Below, piece by piece: positions 37,716 through 46,389 of a stretch of 64,000 bases of DNA. Source of the stretch: JACKII01 sp965202745 (GTDB lineage Bacteria; Pseudomonadota; Alphaproteobacteria; Bin95). The DNA lies in the NCBI GenBank assembly GCA_965202745.1, contig CBDBCB010000020.1:124001-188000 (forward strand). Direction: 5' to 3'. The notes below the pieces were generated by a model. It was given only the letters and a program-made list of their open reading frames with translations, was not told where the DNA came from and searched no databases. How positions within the stretch are numbered: position 1 is the first letter of the stretch; the number at the start of each line of letters is the position of its first letter. Made by a program: the position numbers and the translations under genes.

Positions 37716-38539
37716 CTACACCAGGAATTTGCGCAAACGCGCGGACAGGATGTCGATCAGCGTCACCGCCACAACAACCACGATGCTGATGGCCGCCGCC
37801 CGGTCATACTGAAACGAGCGGAAGCTCTCGTAGAAGGTAAAGCCGATACCGCCCGCACCGACGATGCCCAGCACCGTCGCCGACCGAACATTGGTCTCGA
37901 ACCAGTACAGCGTCAGGCTCGACCAGAGCGGCAGCACTTGGGGAATGACGCCATAGATTATCTCCTGCAGGCGGGAAGCTCCGGTTGAGCGAACACCCTC
38001 AACCGAGCGGGGATCGATGGCCTCGACGACTTCCGAGAATAGCTTGGAAATGATGCCCAGATTGTGGATGAAGGTTGCCATGACACCCGCAAACGGCCCC
38101 AGGCCGACGGCGGCAACGAACAGAATAGCGAACACGATCTCGTTGATCGCGCGCGCCGCATCCATCAGACGGCGGATGGGCTGCACCACCCATCAGAACG
38201 CGATGTTGGATGACGACAGCAGCGCAAAAAGCACACCGACAACGGTCGACAGAAACGTGCCTCAAAGCGCGATGTAGATGGTCTCCAGCATCTTATCGAG
38301 ATACTGCCGCCAGTCCTCGAAATTGGGCTCCAGGAAATCGGCGATGAACGTCGCCATGTTCCCGGCCTCCGTAAATAGATAGGTCCAGTTGAACACCTCT
38401 GCCGGGTAGTAGGCCACGCTCAAAAACAGAGCGATCACCAGCGCCGTCACGCCATAGGTACGAAAGAACCCCAGCGCGGCTTCAATTGCTCCTGGATTTC
38501 GGGGGATAAAGCCAGGTTGCCGGTATCGGTTTGCGCCAT
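37716..38539 (-). pseudogene. phnE: Phosphonate-type ABC transporter permease PhnE, one frameshift and two TGA stops
   Basis: Starts MAQTDTGNLALSPEIQ, then a lost G near 38456 shifts GSF-GTYGVTALVIALFL. TGA codons interrupt at ETIYIAL-stop-GTFLST and NIAF-stop-WVVQPIRRL, both at Trp positions of the family. The PhnE core is clear: GPFAGVMATFIHNLGIISKLFSEVVEAIDPRSVEGVR is the EAA loop that contacts the ATPase, and VLGIVGAGGIGFTFYESF is the C-terminal signature. It would have formed the membrane channel of a phosphonate or phosphite importer with PhnC and PhnD. Confidence 0.85.
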
Positions 38540-38622
38540 TGGAATTCTACCCTGAAATATACAGCGGCTGCCGGCAGCCATTCCTGACCACCGGCAGCCT
38601 GAAAACCGCGGTTAAGCCGAGC

Positions 38623-38820
38623 TTAGTAGCCCGATTTGCCAACCACTTTGGCCATCTCGGCCAGTTTGGCGAGTTCAGCATTGGCCTTGGCCACGCCGTC
38701 CGCATCACCCTTGCGCTCGGCTTTCAGCTTTGCCTTGAACGCTTCGATTTGACGAACGTCCAGCATCTGGGCGTTGGACAACGCCAGGAACGGCCCCCAA
38801 CCGTCAGAGACGCTGGCCAT
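38623..38820 (-). pseudogene. phnD: C-terminal remnant of a PhnD-type periplasmic binding protein
   Basis: Sixty-five residues, from ASVSDGWGPFLALSNAQ and DVRQIEAFKAKLKAERKGD to VVGKSGY, read in frame out of the IS481 copy C transposase. Place (between phnE and phnC), direction and helical K/E-rich tail fit the end of a phosphonate binding protein. The N-terminal ~240 residues with the ligand site are missing, replaced by the IS. Assignment rests partly on context. Confidence 0.6.
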
Positions 38821-39879
38821 GTCCCATCCTGGAAGGTAATATGGCTGTTTCCTGACCAGCTCTAGTTTGAGTTTGCGCCATCCCTTCAGTGCCTGCAAGG
38901 GCGTCTTGCTGCCCAGGGCTGATTGCAGCAGCGGCTGGGTGTAAAGCCAGACATAGCGAAGCAGCGTGGCTTCCAGAACCTCGCCGGATCGGAAGGGATG
39001 GCTCTGCAGAACCTCTTCGATGCGGCCATTGAACCGTTCGACCATGCCGTTGGTCTGAGGTGACCTAGGCGGCGTCAGGCGATGATCGATATCGAGGGCG
39101 GCGCCCAGCGTGTCGCATTCATGCGCGCCTGTTGCGGCGCGCTGGCGCAGACCGAAGAGGCGATCCGTGAACTCTTTTCCATTATCCGGGAGTATGGGGC
39201 GGATCCGCATCGGGCAGGCGCGCTCCAGGGCGCGCAGGAAGCGCCGGGCATTGGCCGCTGTCTTGCTGTTGTAGACCCTGACAACAACCCAACGCGTTGC
39301 CCTGTCGATGGCCACGAAGAGGGAACGGCGGCGGCTCTCATCTGCCATCGGTGGCAGGTATTTCAAGGTCGATGGGGATGGAACCGGGTTCATAGGCTTT
39401 GAAGGCGCTGTGCTTTGGCCGGGCGATGCTGCTTTCAGGGCGCGCAGGGCCCCCCACGCCATGCCGACGCAAGCAGCGGTCAAGGCCAGAGCGGGAGGCA
39501 TTCGGGTTCAAGAACTCGCGCACCACCGCCAGCAGATCATCCAGCGAGACCAAAAGCGTCTTGCGGAGGGCCACCGCGACAGCTTCCTGCGCTGGCGTCA
39601 ACGTCGTCTGAAGGCGATGGGGCGTGTGGCTGCGATCCTCCACGCTGGCACGCTGGCACCATTTCCATACGGTCTGTTCCGTGGTCCCGTGACGCTCGGC
39701 AAGAACCCACGCAGGGTCGTCACTGGCCTGTATGGCCGCCCTGATCTTCGGTGGCGTCGTCGCCTGACTGTGAAGCTTGATCACCATGTCGCTCTCCCAT
39801 CCCGCGCCTCGGTCAAAACACAGCGTGCCATGAAAAACGCAGAGCGACGAGGGGCTATCCGATCAGCCGGGATGGAACA
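38820..39879 (-). mobile_element. IS481-family insertion sequence, copy C
   Basis: Complete ends: TGTCCCATCCTGGAAGG at 38820 and, inverted, TGTTCCATCCCGGCTGAT ending at 39879. The right flank is ACTAGG (the CTAG target); the left flank is GGCCA, not CTAG. Unequal flanks plus loss of most of phnD point to a deletion next to the element, not simple insertion. Length is about 1,060 bases. Confidence 0.9.
38823..39787 (-). pseudogene. IS481-family transposase (copy C), several indels
   Basis: Start MVIKLHSQATTPPK at 39787, intact through SRSGLDRCLRRHGVG, then an extra C in a C-run near 39450, a lost G near 39423 and an extra A near 39366 break the middle. The DDE residues (AIDRATRW, LPDNGKEF, VERFNGR) are in the downstream frame. 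With no CTAG at this end the frame has no stop and continues into the phnD remnant as PGWDMASVSDG. Not functional. Confidence 0.88.
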
Positions 39880-40722
39880 ACTAGGCTCGACCGTTTCGCT
39901 CGCGGCATGGCCGTCTAACCGAATGCCGGGCGTCTCGTCCTCGCCGTCGGTGTCAGTCAGGTTGACGCCATAGAGCGAGCTTAAATTGTCGGGTGTGATA
40001 TCCGCCGTGGGGCCATCGAACACGACCTCGCCCTCTTTCAGAGCGACAATGCGGCGGCAGTGTTTGAAGGCGTGGTCGATCTGGTGCAGCGAAACGATCA
40101 CCGTCACACCGTCGGTCCGGTTGATGTCGGCCAGGATCTCCATCACGCGCTCGGCCGAAGCCGGGTCGAGGGAGGCTATGGGCTCGTCCGCCAGGATCAC
40201 TTGGGCCTCTTGCGTCAGCGCGCGGGCGATGGTGCCCCGCTGTTGTTGCCCGCCGGATAGTTGGGAGGTGCGCTGGTGGGCAAACTCCACCATGCCGACA
40301 CGCTCCAGGCTTTTCAGCGCCCGCACTTTGTCTTCGCGGGAAAACAGGCCGAACGTGCCACGCCAGCCCGGTGCCCGGCCCAGGCGGCCAACCAGCACAT
40401 TGCTCAGAAGCAACAGACGGCCGACCAGGTTGAACTGCTGAAATACCACGCCCAGTTCGCGGCGAAGGCGGCGTTGGGAGGGCAGGCGGCGGCCGTTGGT
40501 TTGGGTTGGCTCGCCCAGCACGGCAATACTGCCCGCGCCGGCATCGACCCGCTCCATACCTGCGATCAAACGGATGAGCGTCGACTTGCCGGAGCCAGAC
40601 GCACCGATCAGCGCCACCAACTCGCCTTCCCTGAAGGTGAGATTGATGTTTTTCAGAACCGCCGTGTTACGCCGGAACGATTTTGAAACGCCGGAAACTT
40701 CCAGAACAGAGGCCATGACCAT
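39781..40722 (-). CDS. phnC: Phosphonate-type ABC transporter ATP-binding protein PhnC, 3' end fused to IS sequence
   Basis: The ABC ATPase is complete: GASGSGKSTLIRLIAG (Walker A), FQQFNLVGR (Q-loop), QLSGGQQQRGTIARAL (signature), VILADEPIASLDP (Walker B) and SLHQIDHAF (H-loop). The C-terminal GPTADITPDNLSSLYGV is typical of PhnC. After ETVEPS the frame enters IS481 copy C and ends inside it, adding about 30 foreign residues. With phnD beheaded and phnE broken, the importer cannot work. Start MVMASVLEV; the second Met (40716) is equally likely. Confidence 0.88.
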   Translation of the reverse strand: MVMASVLEVSGVSKSFRRNTAVLKNINLTFREGELVALIGASGSGKSTLIRLIAGMERVDAGAGSIAVLGEPTQTNGRRLPSQRRLRRELGVVFQQFNLVGRLLLLSNVLVGRLGRAPGWRGTFGLFSREDKVRALKSLERVGMVEFAHQRTSQLSGGQQQRGTIARALTQEAQVILADEPIASLDPASAERVMEILADINRTDGVTVIVSLHQIDHAFKHCRRIVALKEGEVVFDGPTADITPDNLSSLYGVNLTDTDGEDETPGIRLDGHAASETVEPSCSIPADRIAPRRSAFFMARCVLTEARDGRATW

Positions 40723-40887
40723 GTCTTCTCCCTGGGAAGGGAAGATAGCCGCTCCATGTTACAATGGCATGGCGAATATAAGACGGTTTTGTGGAGGGAG
40801 TTGGTGGTGCGCAGCAAACTGCCTGATCGAGGCTCAGCTGGCAGATTGTTTCGGCTATGCCTCGCAGTAACGGCTAAAGGCTAAGAT

Positions 40888-43074
40888 TCAATACCCCAAC
40901 TGCTTGTTCAGCTTTGCCAACAAGTCCTTCGCGGCCTCGGCAATCACGGTGCCCGGCGGGAAGATGGCGCTCGCGCCGGCCTCATAGAGCTCATCGTAGT
41001 CCTGGGGCGGGATAACGCCACCGACGACGATCATAATGTCTTCGCGGCCTTGCTCCCGCAGCGCGCGGCGTAGCTCCGGCACCAGGGTCAAATGCCCCGC
41101 CGCCAACGACGAAGCGCCGACGATGTGGACGTCGTTCTCCACCGCCTGGCGGGCGGCCTCGTACGGGGTTTGGAACAGGGGGCCGATGTCCACGTCGAAG
41201 CCCAGGTCCGCAAAGGCCGTCGCGATCACTTTCTGGCCGCGGTCGTGGCCGTCCTGGCCCATCTTGGCGATCAGGATGCGCGGGCGGCGGCCGTCGTTTT
41301 CCTCGAAGGCCTCGACCATCTTCTGCACCTCGGTCACAGCTTCGCTCCCCTGGCCGACCTCCTGGCGATAGACGCCGGAGACGGTCTTGATCGAGGCCAC
41401 ATGCCGACCCCAGACCTTCTCCATCGCCTGCGTGATCTCTCCCACGGTGGCCATGGCACGGGCGGCATCCACGGACAGGGCCAGCACGTTGCCCTCGCCG
41501 GTCTCCGCCGCCTTGGTCAAAGCGGCCAATGCCGCGTCTACCTTGCCCTGGTCCCGCTCTGCGGGCAGGCGCTTAAGCTTCTCGATCTGGGAGCCGCGGA
41601 CGGCCTTGTTGTCCACCTTCAGGATCTCAATCGCCCGGTCGTCGGTGGGCTTGTACTTGTTCACGCCGACCACGGTCTGGCGGCCGCTGTCGATGCGGGC
41701 TTGCGTGCGGGCGGCGGCTTCCTCGATCTGCATTTTGGGCACGCCGGCTTCAATGGCCTTGGCCATGCCGCCCATTTCCTCGATCTCCTGGATGTGCGCC
41801 CAGGCCTTGGCCGCCACTTCCTGGGTCAGCCGCTCCACGTAATAGGAGCCGCCCCAGGGGTCGATCACCTTGGTCGTGCCGCTTTCCTGTTGCAGCACCA
41901 ACTGCGTGTTGCGCGCAATTCGGGCGGAGAAATCGGTGGGCAGGGCCAGCGCCTCATCCAGCGCATTGGTGTGTAGCGACTGGGTGTGGCCCTGGGTGGC
42001 GGCCATCGCCTCCACGCAGGTGCGGACCACGTTGTTGAACACGTCCTGCGCTGCGAGGGACCAGCCGGACGTCTGGCAGTGGGTGCGGAGCGCCAGCGAT
42101 TTCGGGTTCTTCGCGCCCTCGGCCTTCATCATCTTCGCCCAGAGCAGCCGGGCGGCGCGCATCTTGGCGACTTCCATGAAGAAGTTCATGCTGATCGCCC
42201 AGAAGAAGCTGAGCCGCGGTGCGAAGGCGTCAATATCCAGGCCCGCTTCCTTGCCCGCGCGGGCATATTCCAGGCCGTCCGCCAGGGTGTAGGCCAGCTC
42301 CAGGTCGGCGGTCGCGCCCGCTTCCTGCATGTGGTAGCCGCTGATGGAGATCGAGTTGAAGCGCGGCATCTCCTTCGACGTGTACTCGAAGATGTCGGAG
42401 ATGATCCGCATGGAGGGCTGCGGCGGGTAGATATAGGTGTTGCGGACCATGAACTCCTTCAGGATGTCGTTCTGAATTGTCCCGGTCAGTTGGTCGTGCG
42501 CGACGCCCTGCTCCTCAGCCGCGGCAATGTAGAGGGCGAGCACCGGCAGCACCGCGCCGTTCATGGTCATCGACACACTCATCTCGCCGAGCGGGATGCC
42601 GTCGAACAGCGTGCGCATATCATAGATCGAGTCGATGGCCACGCCCGCCATGCCTACGTCGGCTGCGACGCGCGGATCGTCGGAGTCGTAGCCCCGGTGC
42701 GTCGCCAGGTCGAAGGCGATGGAGAGGCCCTTCTGCCCCGCCGCCAGGTTGCGCCGGTAGAAGGCGTTCGAGTCCTCCGCCGTGGAGAAGCCCGCATACT
42801 GGCGGAGCGTCCAGGGCTTGTTCACATACATGGTCGGGTAGGGCCCGCGCACATAGGGCGCGATGCCCGGCATGGTATCGAGGAAGTCCAGCCCTTCCAG
42901 ATCCTTGGCCGTATAGACCGGCTTAACCACAATGCCCTCCGGCGTCTGCCAGGGCTCCGGCTTATGCCCAAGCTCCGCCTCCGCCTGAGCCTCCCACGCG
43001 GCAAAGTCTACCGCCGGCGGCGGCGCGTTGTCGGGCTCCAGGTGGACATTGGCAAAGCTGGGAATGGCAGGCAT
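40888..43074 (-). CDS. scpA: Methylmalonyl-CoA mutase, large (B12-binding) subunit
   Basis: 728 residues from MPAIPSFANVHLEPD, the normal length for homodimeric or alpha-subunit mutases. The TIM barrel holds RGPYPTMYVNKPWTLRQYAGFSTAE, TMNGAVLPVLALY and RTHCQTSGWSLAAQD; the C-terminal cobalamin domain has KMGQDGHDRGQKVIA (DxHxxG base-off motif) and VVGGVIPPQDY. It interconverts methylmalonyl-CoA and succinyl-CoA with adenosylcobalamin in propionyl-CoA use. MeaB is encoded at 30312. A TAAAC/GTTTA array lies 80 bases upstream and may be its control region (inference). Intact. Confidence 0.96.
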   Translation of the reverse strand: MPAIPSFANVHLEPDNAPPPAVDFAAWEAQAEAELGHKPEPWQTPEGIVVKPVYTAKDLEGLDFLDTMPGIAPYVRGPYPTMYVNKPWTLRQYAGFSTAEDSNAFYRRNLAAGQKGLSIAFDLATHRGYDSDDPRVAADVGMAGVAIDSIYDMRTLFDGIPLGEMSVSMTMNGAVLPVLALYIAAAEEQGVAHDQLTGTIQNDILKEFMVRNTYIYPPQPSMRIISDIFEYTSKEMPRFNSISISGYHMQEAGATADLELAYTLADGLEYARAGKEAGLDIDAFAPRLSFFWAISMNFFMEVAKMRAARLLWAKMMKAEGAKNPKSLALRTHCQTSGWSLAAQDVFNNVVRTCVEAMAATQGHTQSLHTNALDEALALPTDFSARIARNTQLVLQQESGTTKVIDPWGGSYYVERLTQEVAAKAWAHIQEIEEMGGMAKAIEAGVPKMQIEEAAARTQARIDSGRQTVVGVNKYKPTDDRAIEILKVDNKAVRGSQIEKLKRLPAERDQGKVDAALAALTKAAETGEGNVLALSVDAARAMATVGEITQAMEKVWGRHVASIKTVSGVYRQEVGQGSEAVTEVQKMVEAFEENDGRRPRILIAKMGQDGHDRGQKVIATAFADLGFDVDIGPLFQTPYEAARQAVENDVHIVGASSLAAGHLTLVPELRRALREQGREDIMIVVGGVIPPQDYDELYEAGASAIFPPGTVIAEAAKDLLAKLNKQLGY

Positions 43075-43154
43075 GGTCAGCGTTCCTGTAACTGAATAAC
43101 GTTCGTGCCGGTCAGAGGTGGCTGCAAAAAGCACCATAAACAAAAATGCGCAAA

Positions 43155-43250
43155 ACTAAACTTTTCTAAACCGCTTGCGGTATAGGGTTAGGGTTGCCAG
43201 TTTAGGTGCGGTTTATCTGATGTTTAGGGGTGGTTTAGGTGGTGTTTAGG
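43155..43250. repeat. TAAAC/GTTTAG array, copy 2 (inverted orientation)
   Basis: Two TAAAC motifs (ACTAAACTTTTCTAAACCG) face five GTTTA(G) motifs spaced 11-13 bases apart (about 43200-43249). Read on the other strand it has the same order as copies 1 and 3: a run of TAAAC, a gap, then two GTTTAG with TTTTGCGCAT. It begins 80 bases upstream of scpA and ends 20 bases from the orphan antitoxin gene. Confidence 0.7.
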
Positions 43251-43269
43251 CCTGCTCTGTCCTTTCCGC

Positions 43270-43413
43270 CTAGCTCTTCTGATGCTTGGCGCGCTCTTCC
43301 GCAAGGTTATCTTCCAGGGCATGGATGACGGCGTCGGTCATGCTTTCTCCGGTAAGTTCCGCGAGTTCCTTGGCCATCTGGTGGGCGCTCTCATTCTTGA
43401 TGTGCAGTTGCAT
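43270..43413 (-). CDS. Orphan VapB/PSK-type antitoxin-like protein
   Basis: Forty-seven residues, MQLHIKNESAHQMAKELAEL followed by TGESMTDAVIHALEDNLAEE. This is the ribbon-helix-helix pattern of Rv0623/PSK-type VapB antitoxins (IKN-x3-x-LA-x-ELA-x-LTGES-x-T-AV-x-x-AL). In intact modules a VapC PIN-domain gene follows at once; here the downstream 195 bases hold only the repeat array and the scpA start. It is therefore an orphan, kept perhaps as a regulator or awaiting loss. Intact. Confidence 0.75.
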   Translation of the reverse strand: MQLHIKNESAHQMAKELAELTGESMTDAVIHALEDNLAEERAKHQKS

Positions 43414-43812
43414 GGTGAACCTCACCCGGAAATTCCCATTGTAGGTTAGAATAGCATCAGAAAGTTAACAAAACCCTCCCATCGAATCTTCAGCGCCAAA
43501 CGTTGAGGGAAGCGGCCGTCCAAAGATCCAAGCCTCAATTCCCCTTGTCAAAAACCTGCCAAAACGCCCAGGGGTTCTGACAAGGGCTTCTGTCCATTTA
43601 ATTTTCTCGAATTCCTACCTAACGCCCTTCGACGTCAAAAACAACTGGTTTTGGTGCATCGTTCCTGAAGGATACACACCCTAAGGTTGTGATAATAGGC
43701 ATCAATAAAGATCGCGTCCGAGCCTATTCCTATCAATGCTTTGGTCTGCATGGAGGTCCGGTTCCAGAAGGCGGTACATACAGCTATGAACTTCAGTTTT
43801 TCGATCCTTGAG
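43414..43812. other. Intergenic stretch without a recognisable gene
   Basis: About 400 bases of lower GC content between the antitoxin and the LysR gene. A 78-codon open frame on the minus strand (43635-43871) overlaps the LysR end and has no family features. CCCTTGTCAAAAACC and the inverted-looking GACAAGGG at 43580 form a loose pair. I see no promoter or RNA gene I can defend. Confidence 0.5.
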
Positions 43813-44721
43813 CTATCTGTTTTCAAGCACGATGGGTAATTCTCGTTTGAGGAAGCTGAGGAATGCTTCAAACGCTGGCAGAAGACCGCGCCGGGATGGC
43901 ATCAGTAAACTTATCTGCGGATTGCCCGCCGTCCAGCCTGGCAGGACACGCACGAGGGTCCCAGCTTCGATCTCTGGCCTACAAACGTACGAGGGCAAAG
44001 CAACAATTCCTAGGCCAAGTGTTGCTGCTCGTTTCAGCGTTGTCATGTCGTCACTCGCCAATCGAACCTGACAGGGTACGGAAGCGGTTTTTCCATCGCT
44101 TCCGCTGAGCTGCCATCGATGCCTTCCTGTTGAGCGTCCGAGAACCAAGGCTGGATGTTCCGCCAGGACAGCCGGCTTGGCTGACGGGTCTGGGCTGTCT
44201 CGGTAGTCGGGTGAGCAAAACAAGTGCCACGCCGCGTTTGCCAGCTGGGTTTGTATCAGGCTTGAGTCCGGCAGCGTGTCCAAGTGCCCGCGGATCGCGA
44301 CGTCGATCCCGTCCTTTACCAAGTCCACCATCCGGTTCGAGGCAAGCTGCACCACCGTAACCTTCGGATTGTCCTGCAAAAACCGGGGCAGGATCCGGTC
44401 CAGTGCGAATTGAGCCATGCCCACAGAACATGAGACAGTTACCACACCTTCAATACTGTTGGTCCTACGGCGAACGGCGGTTTCGGCAGCCTCAAACCGG
44501 GTCAGCGCTTCTTGTGCATGGCGAAGATATTCTTTGCCAACCTCTGTTGTGGTTACGAGGCGGGAGGTTCTCTGCAGGAGACGGACGCCGAGGTCATCCT
44601 CAAGCTGCTTCACTCTTCGGCTCAGCCGCGATTTAGGGACATTCAACGCCCGGGAAGCCGCGGAAAAGCCACCCTTTTCAACGACCTGAACGAAAAAGAA
44701 CGCGTCATTAAAATCCATCAT
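43813..44721 (-). CDS. LysR-family transcriptional regulator
   Basis: 302 residues. The N-terminal winged helix (FVQVVEKGGFSAASRALNVPKSRLSRRVKQLEDDLGVRLLQRT) and the periplasmic-binding-like effector domain (GVVTVSCSVGMAQFALDRIL to GLGIVALPSYVC) are both complete. It is divergent from the pirin gene with 110 bases between starts, the usual arrangement for a LysR regulator and its target. The three target-side genes (pirin, isochorismatase-like, NmrA-like) are all broken, leaving the regulator without a working operon. Intact. Confidence 0.92.
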   Translation of the reverse strand: MMDFNDAFFFVQVVEKGGFSAASRALNVPKSRLSRRVKQLEDDLGVRLLQRTSRLVTTTEVGKEYLRHAQEALTRFEAAETAVRRRTNSIEGVVTVSCSVGMAQFALDRILPRFLQDNPKVTVVQLASNRMVDLVKDGIDVAIRGHLDTLPDSSLIQTQLANAAWHLFCSPDYRDSPDPSAKPAVLAEHPALVLGRSTGRHRWQLSGSDGKTASVPCQVRLASDDMTTLKRAATLGLGIVALPSYVCRPEIEAGTLVRVLPGWTAGNPQISLLMPSRRGLLPAFEAFLSFLKRELPIVLENR

Positions 44722-44830
44722 GAGTCCTCCGTTTTTGTTCTAATAATAGAACGATCAGTTCCGATATTGACTGATTTTCAGCCTATTGTCCCGTTCTTAT
44801 TATCAATGGCACAGAAAACAGGAGACCGAC

Positions 44831-45714
44831 ATGAACACACAATTTCTCGATAGGTCCGCGAACGCCCTTCGTCAGGGCCAAGCGCGAAGCGACGGAAAAC
44901 AGATCGCAATAGGCGATGGGTTCTCGGCCAAAAGCTACATGCACAGCAATTTTTCAGGGCTGATGGATCCTCTGATCATGGTGGATCACTTCGTAATGAC
45001 TGAACCGACGTTTGGGACGCATGCCCATGCTGGAATGTCTGCGGTTACGGTCCTGTTCGAAGACAGCGCGGGCGCGTTCCGCAATCGCGACTCCCTAGGC
45101 GGCGATGTCGATTTGGCACCTGGCGATCTCTATTGGTTCACGGCCGCGCGCGGCGCAATGCACAATGAAGAGCCGCGTCCCGACGCCAGGACCCATGGAC
45201 TGCAGGTCTTCGTCAATCTGCCTGCGGAAAACCGGGATGATATGCCCGCCGCATTTCATCTGCCTGCAAACGGCATCCCGCGCATTGCCGGCGACCGGAC
45301 CAGCACCCGACTGGTGCTCAGCAAAAGCAACGGTGTCACGGGCGCGCGTGCGCCAGACGTCTCCCGCCTGGGCGACAAGGCGGCTTGCTACTCGATATCA
45401 AGCTTCACGCGGGAGGCGGGTTCACGCACCAGGGCGAACGCGGCCAGCATGCATGGATCCTCGCCATTGAAGGTTCGCCAACCGTTGCATGGAACGACAC
45501 ATCAACCGTGCTGCAACCTGGTACGGCCGTCGCCGTGAAAGAGGCCACTGACATCTCTATTTCGTCTGAGCGAGGCGCGCATGCCCTTCTCTTCCAGGGA
45601 CATCCGCTGCGCGAACCCTTTGTCCAAAGGGATCCGTTTGCAATGGGCAGCGACGCGGAACTCGACGCTATTGAAGCCGACTACCGTGCCGGCCGGCTTG
45701 GATCAATCGACTGA
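44831..45714 (+). pseudogene. Pirin-family protein, frameshifted near 45385
   Basis: ATG at 44831 follows AGGAGACCGAC. The N-terminal cupin has DPLIMVDHFVMTEPTFGTHAHAGMSAVTVLFE with the metal-binding HxH and DLYWFTAARGAMHNEEP with the His/Glu pair of pirins. The frame breaks after LGDKAA; with one base added it continues LLLDIKLHAGGGFTHQGERGQHAWILAIEG and the second cupin to 45714. Pirins of this type act as quercetinase-like dioxygenases or redox sensors. First gene of the LysR-linked set. Confidence 0.85.
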
Positions 45715-45739
45715 AAACCAACCCCGAAAGGACAAGTCT

Positions 45740-46355
45740 ATGACCAATCCCCATAACCCGGAATCATTGACCCGAGACAACGCCGCCTTGGTGCTTGTCG
45801 ACCATCAGGTTGGCCTGATGACCGGCATCCGTGACTATTCCATCGCGGAGCTCAAGCACAATGTTGTCGGACTGGCCAATGCCGCTAAGGCACTCAATCT
45901 GCCGATCGTTACAACGACAACCTCGTCAGAGACCCTGTGGGGACCGGCGTTTCCAGAACTTGCCGACGCTTTGGCCGGGCAAAGCTTCATCGACCGGACA
46001 AGCGTAAATGCCTGGGATGATACCAGGGTCGCAGAAGCCATCCGGGCTACCGGCAGGCGCAAACTGATCTTTGCTGGCGTTTCGCTGGAAGTCTGTGCTG
46101 CCTTTCCGGCCATGCAAGCCATGCGCGAAGGGTACGAAGCCTTGTTGCCGTCGATGCAAGCGGAACCTTCAACGTGACAAAGCGCGAGACCGCTCTTGTC
46201 CGGCTGACCCAAGCCGGTGTTGTGGTCGCCGACGGCGAGAGCCTCATGGTTGAAATCCTCGCAGACAATGCGAGTGCCGAAGCGGGCGATGTTTACGCGG
46301 CTCTCGGCATGGATTGGTCGATCCTAGTCGGGCAGGTGCGCAGCAGCGCCGCTTA
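45740..46355 (+). pseudogene. Isochorismatase-family (YcaC-like) hydrolase, frameshifted near 46145
   Basis: Starts MTNPHNPESLTRDNAALVLV; DHQVGLMTGIRD gives the catalytic Asp, and FAGVSLEVCAAFPAMQA the catalytic Cys. After REGYEA a missing base turns the expected VAVDASGTFNVTKRETALVRL into LLPSMQAEPST and a stop at 46177; the right frame runs on to DWSILVGQVRSSAA (46355). All three catalytic residues lie before the shift, but the C-terminal strands needed for the fold are lost. It follows pirin by 25 bases. Confidence 0.85.
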
Positions 46356-46389
46356 GTTATCGATCACAACTACGAACAGGAGACCCCTC

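Noticed and set aside
7704..38270. TGA read as Trp (alternative genetic code), suggested by several TGA codons at conserved Trp positions
   Set aside because: Intact genes end at TGA where expected, including ATGA overlaps at 54401 and 60673 and the YcaQ-like gene, and they use TGG for Trp throughout. TAG and TAA stops also break genes. Decay explains the pattern better.
41092..43095. Long plus-strand open frames opposite scpA
   Set aside because: They mirror the strong codon bias of scpA on the other strand; no domain or ribosome site is seen.
43075..43160. Cobalamin riboswitch upstream of B12-dependent scpA
   Set aside because: The 80-base leader is too short and shows no B12-box sequence.
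43180..43250. Telomere-like TTTAGGG repeats
   Set aside because: The motif is really GTTTAG at 11-13 base spacing inside a longer array; only one or two stretches resemble a telomere unit by chance.
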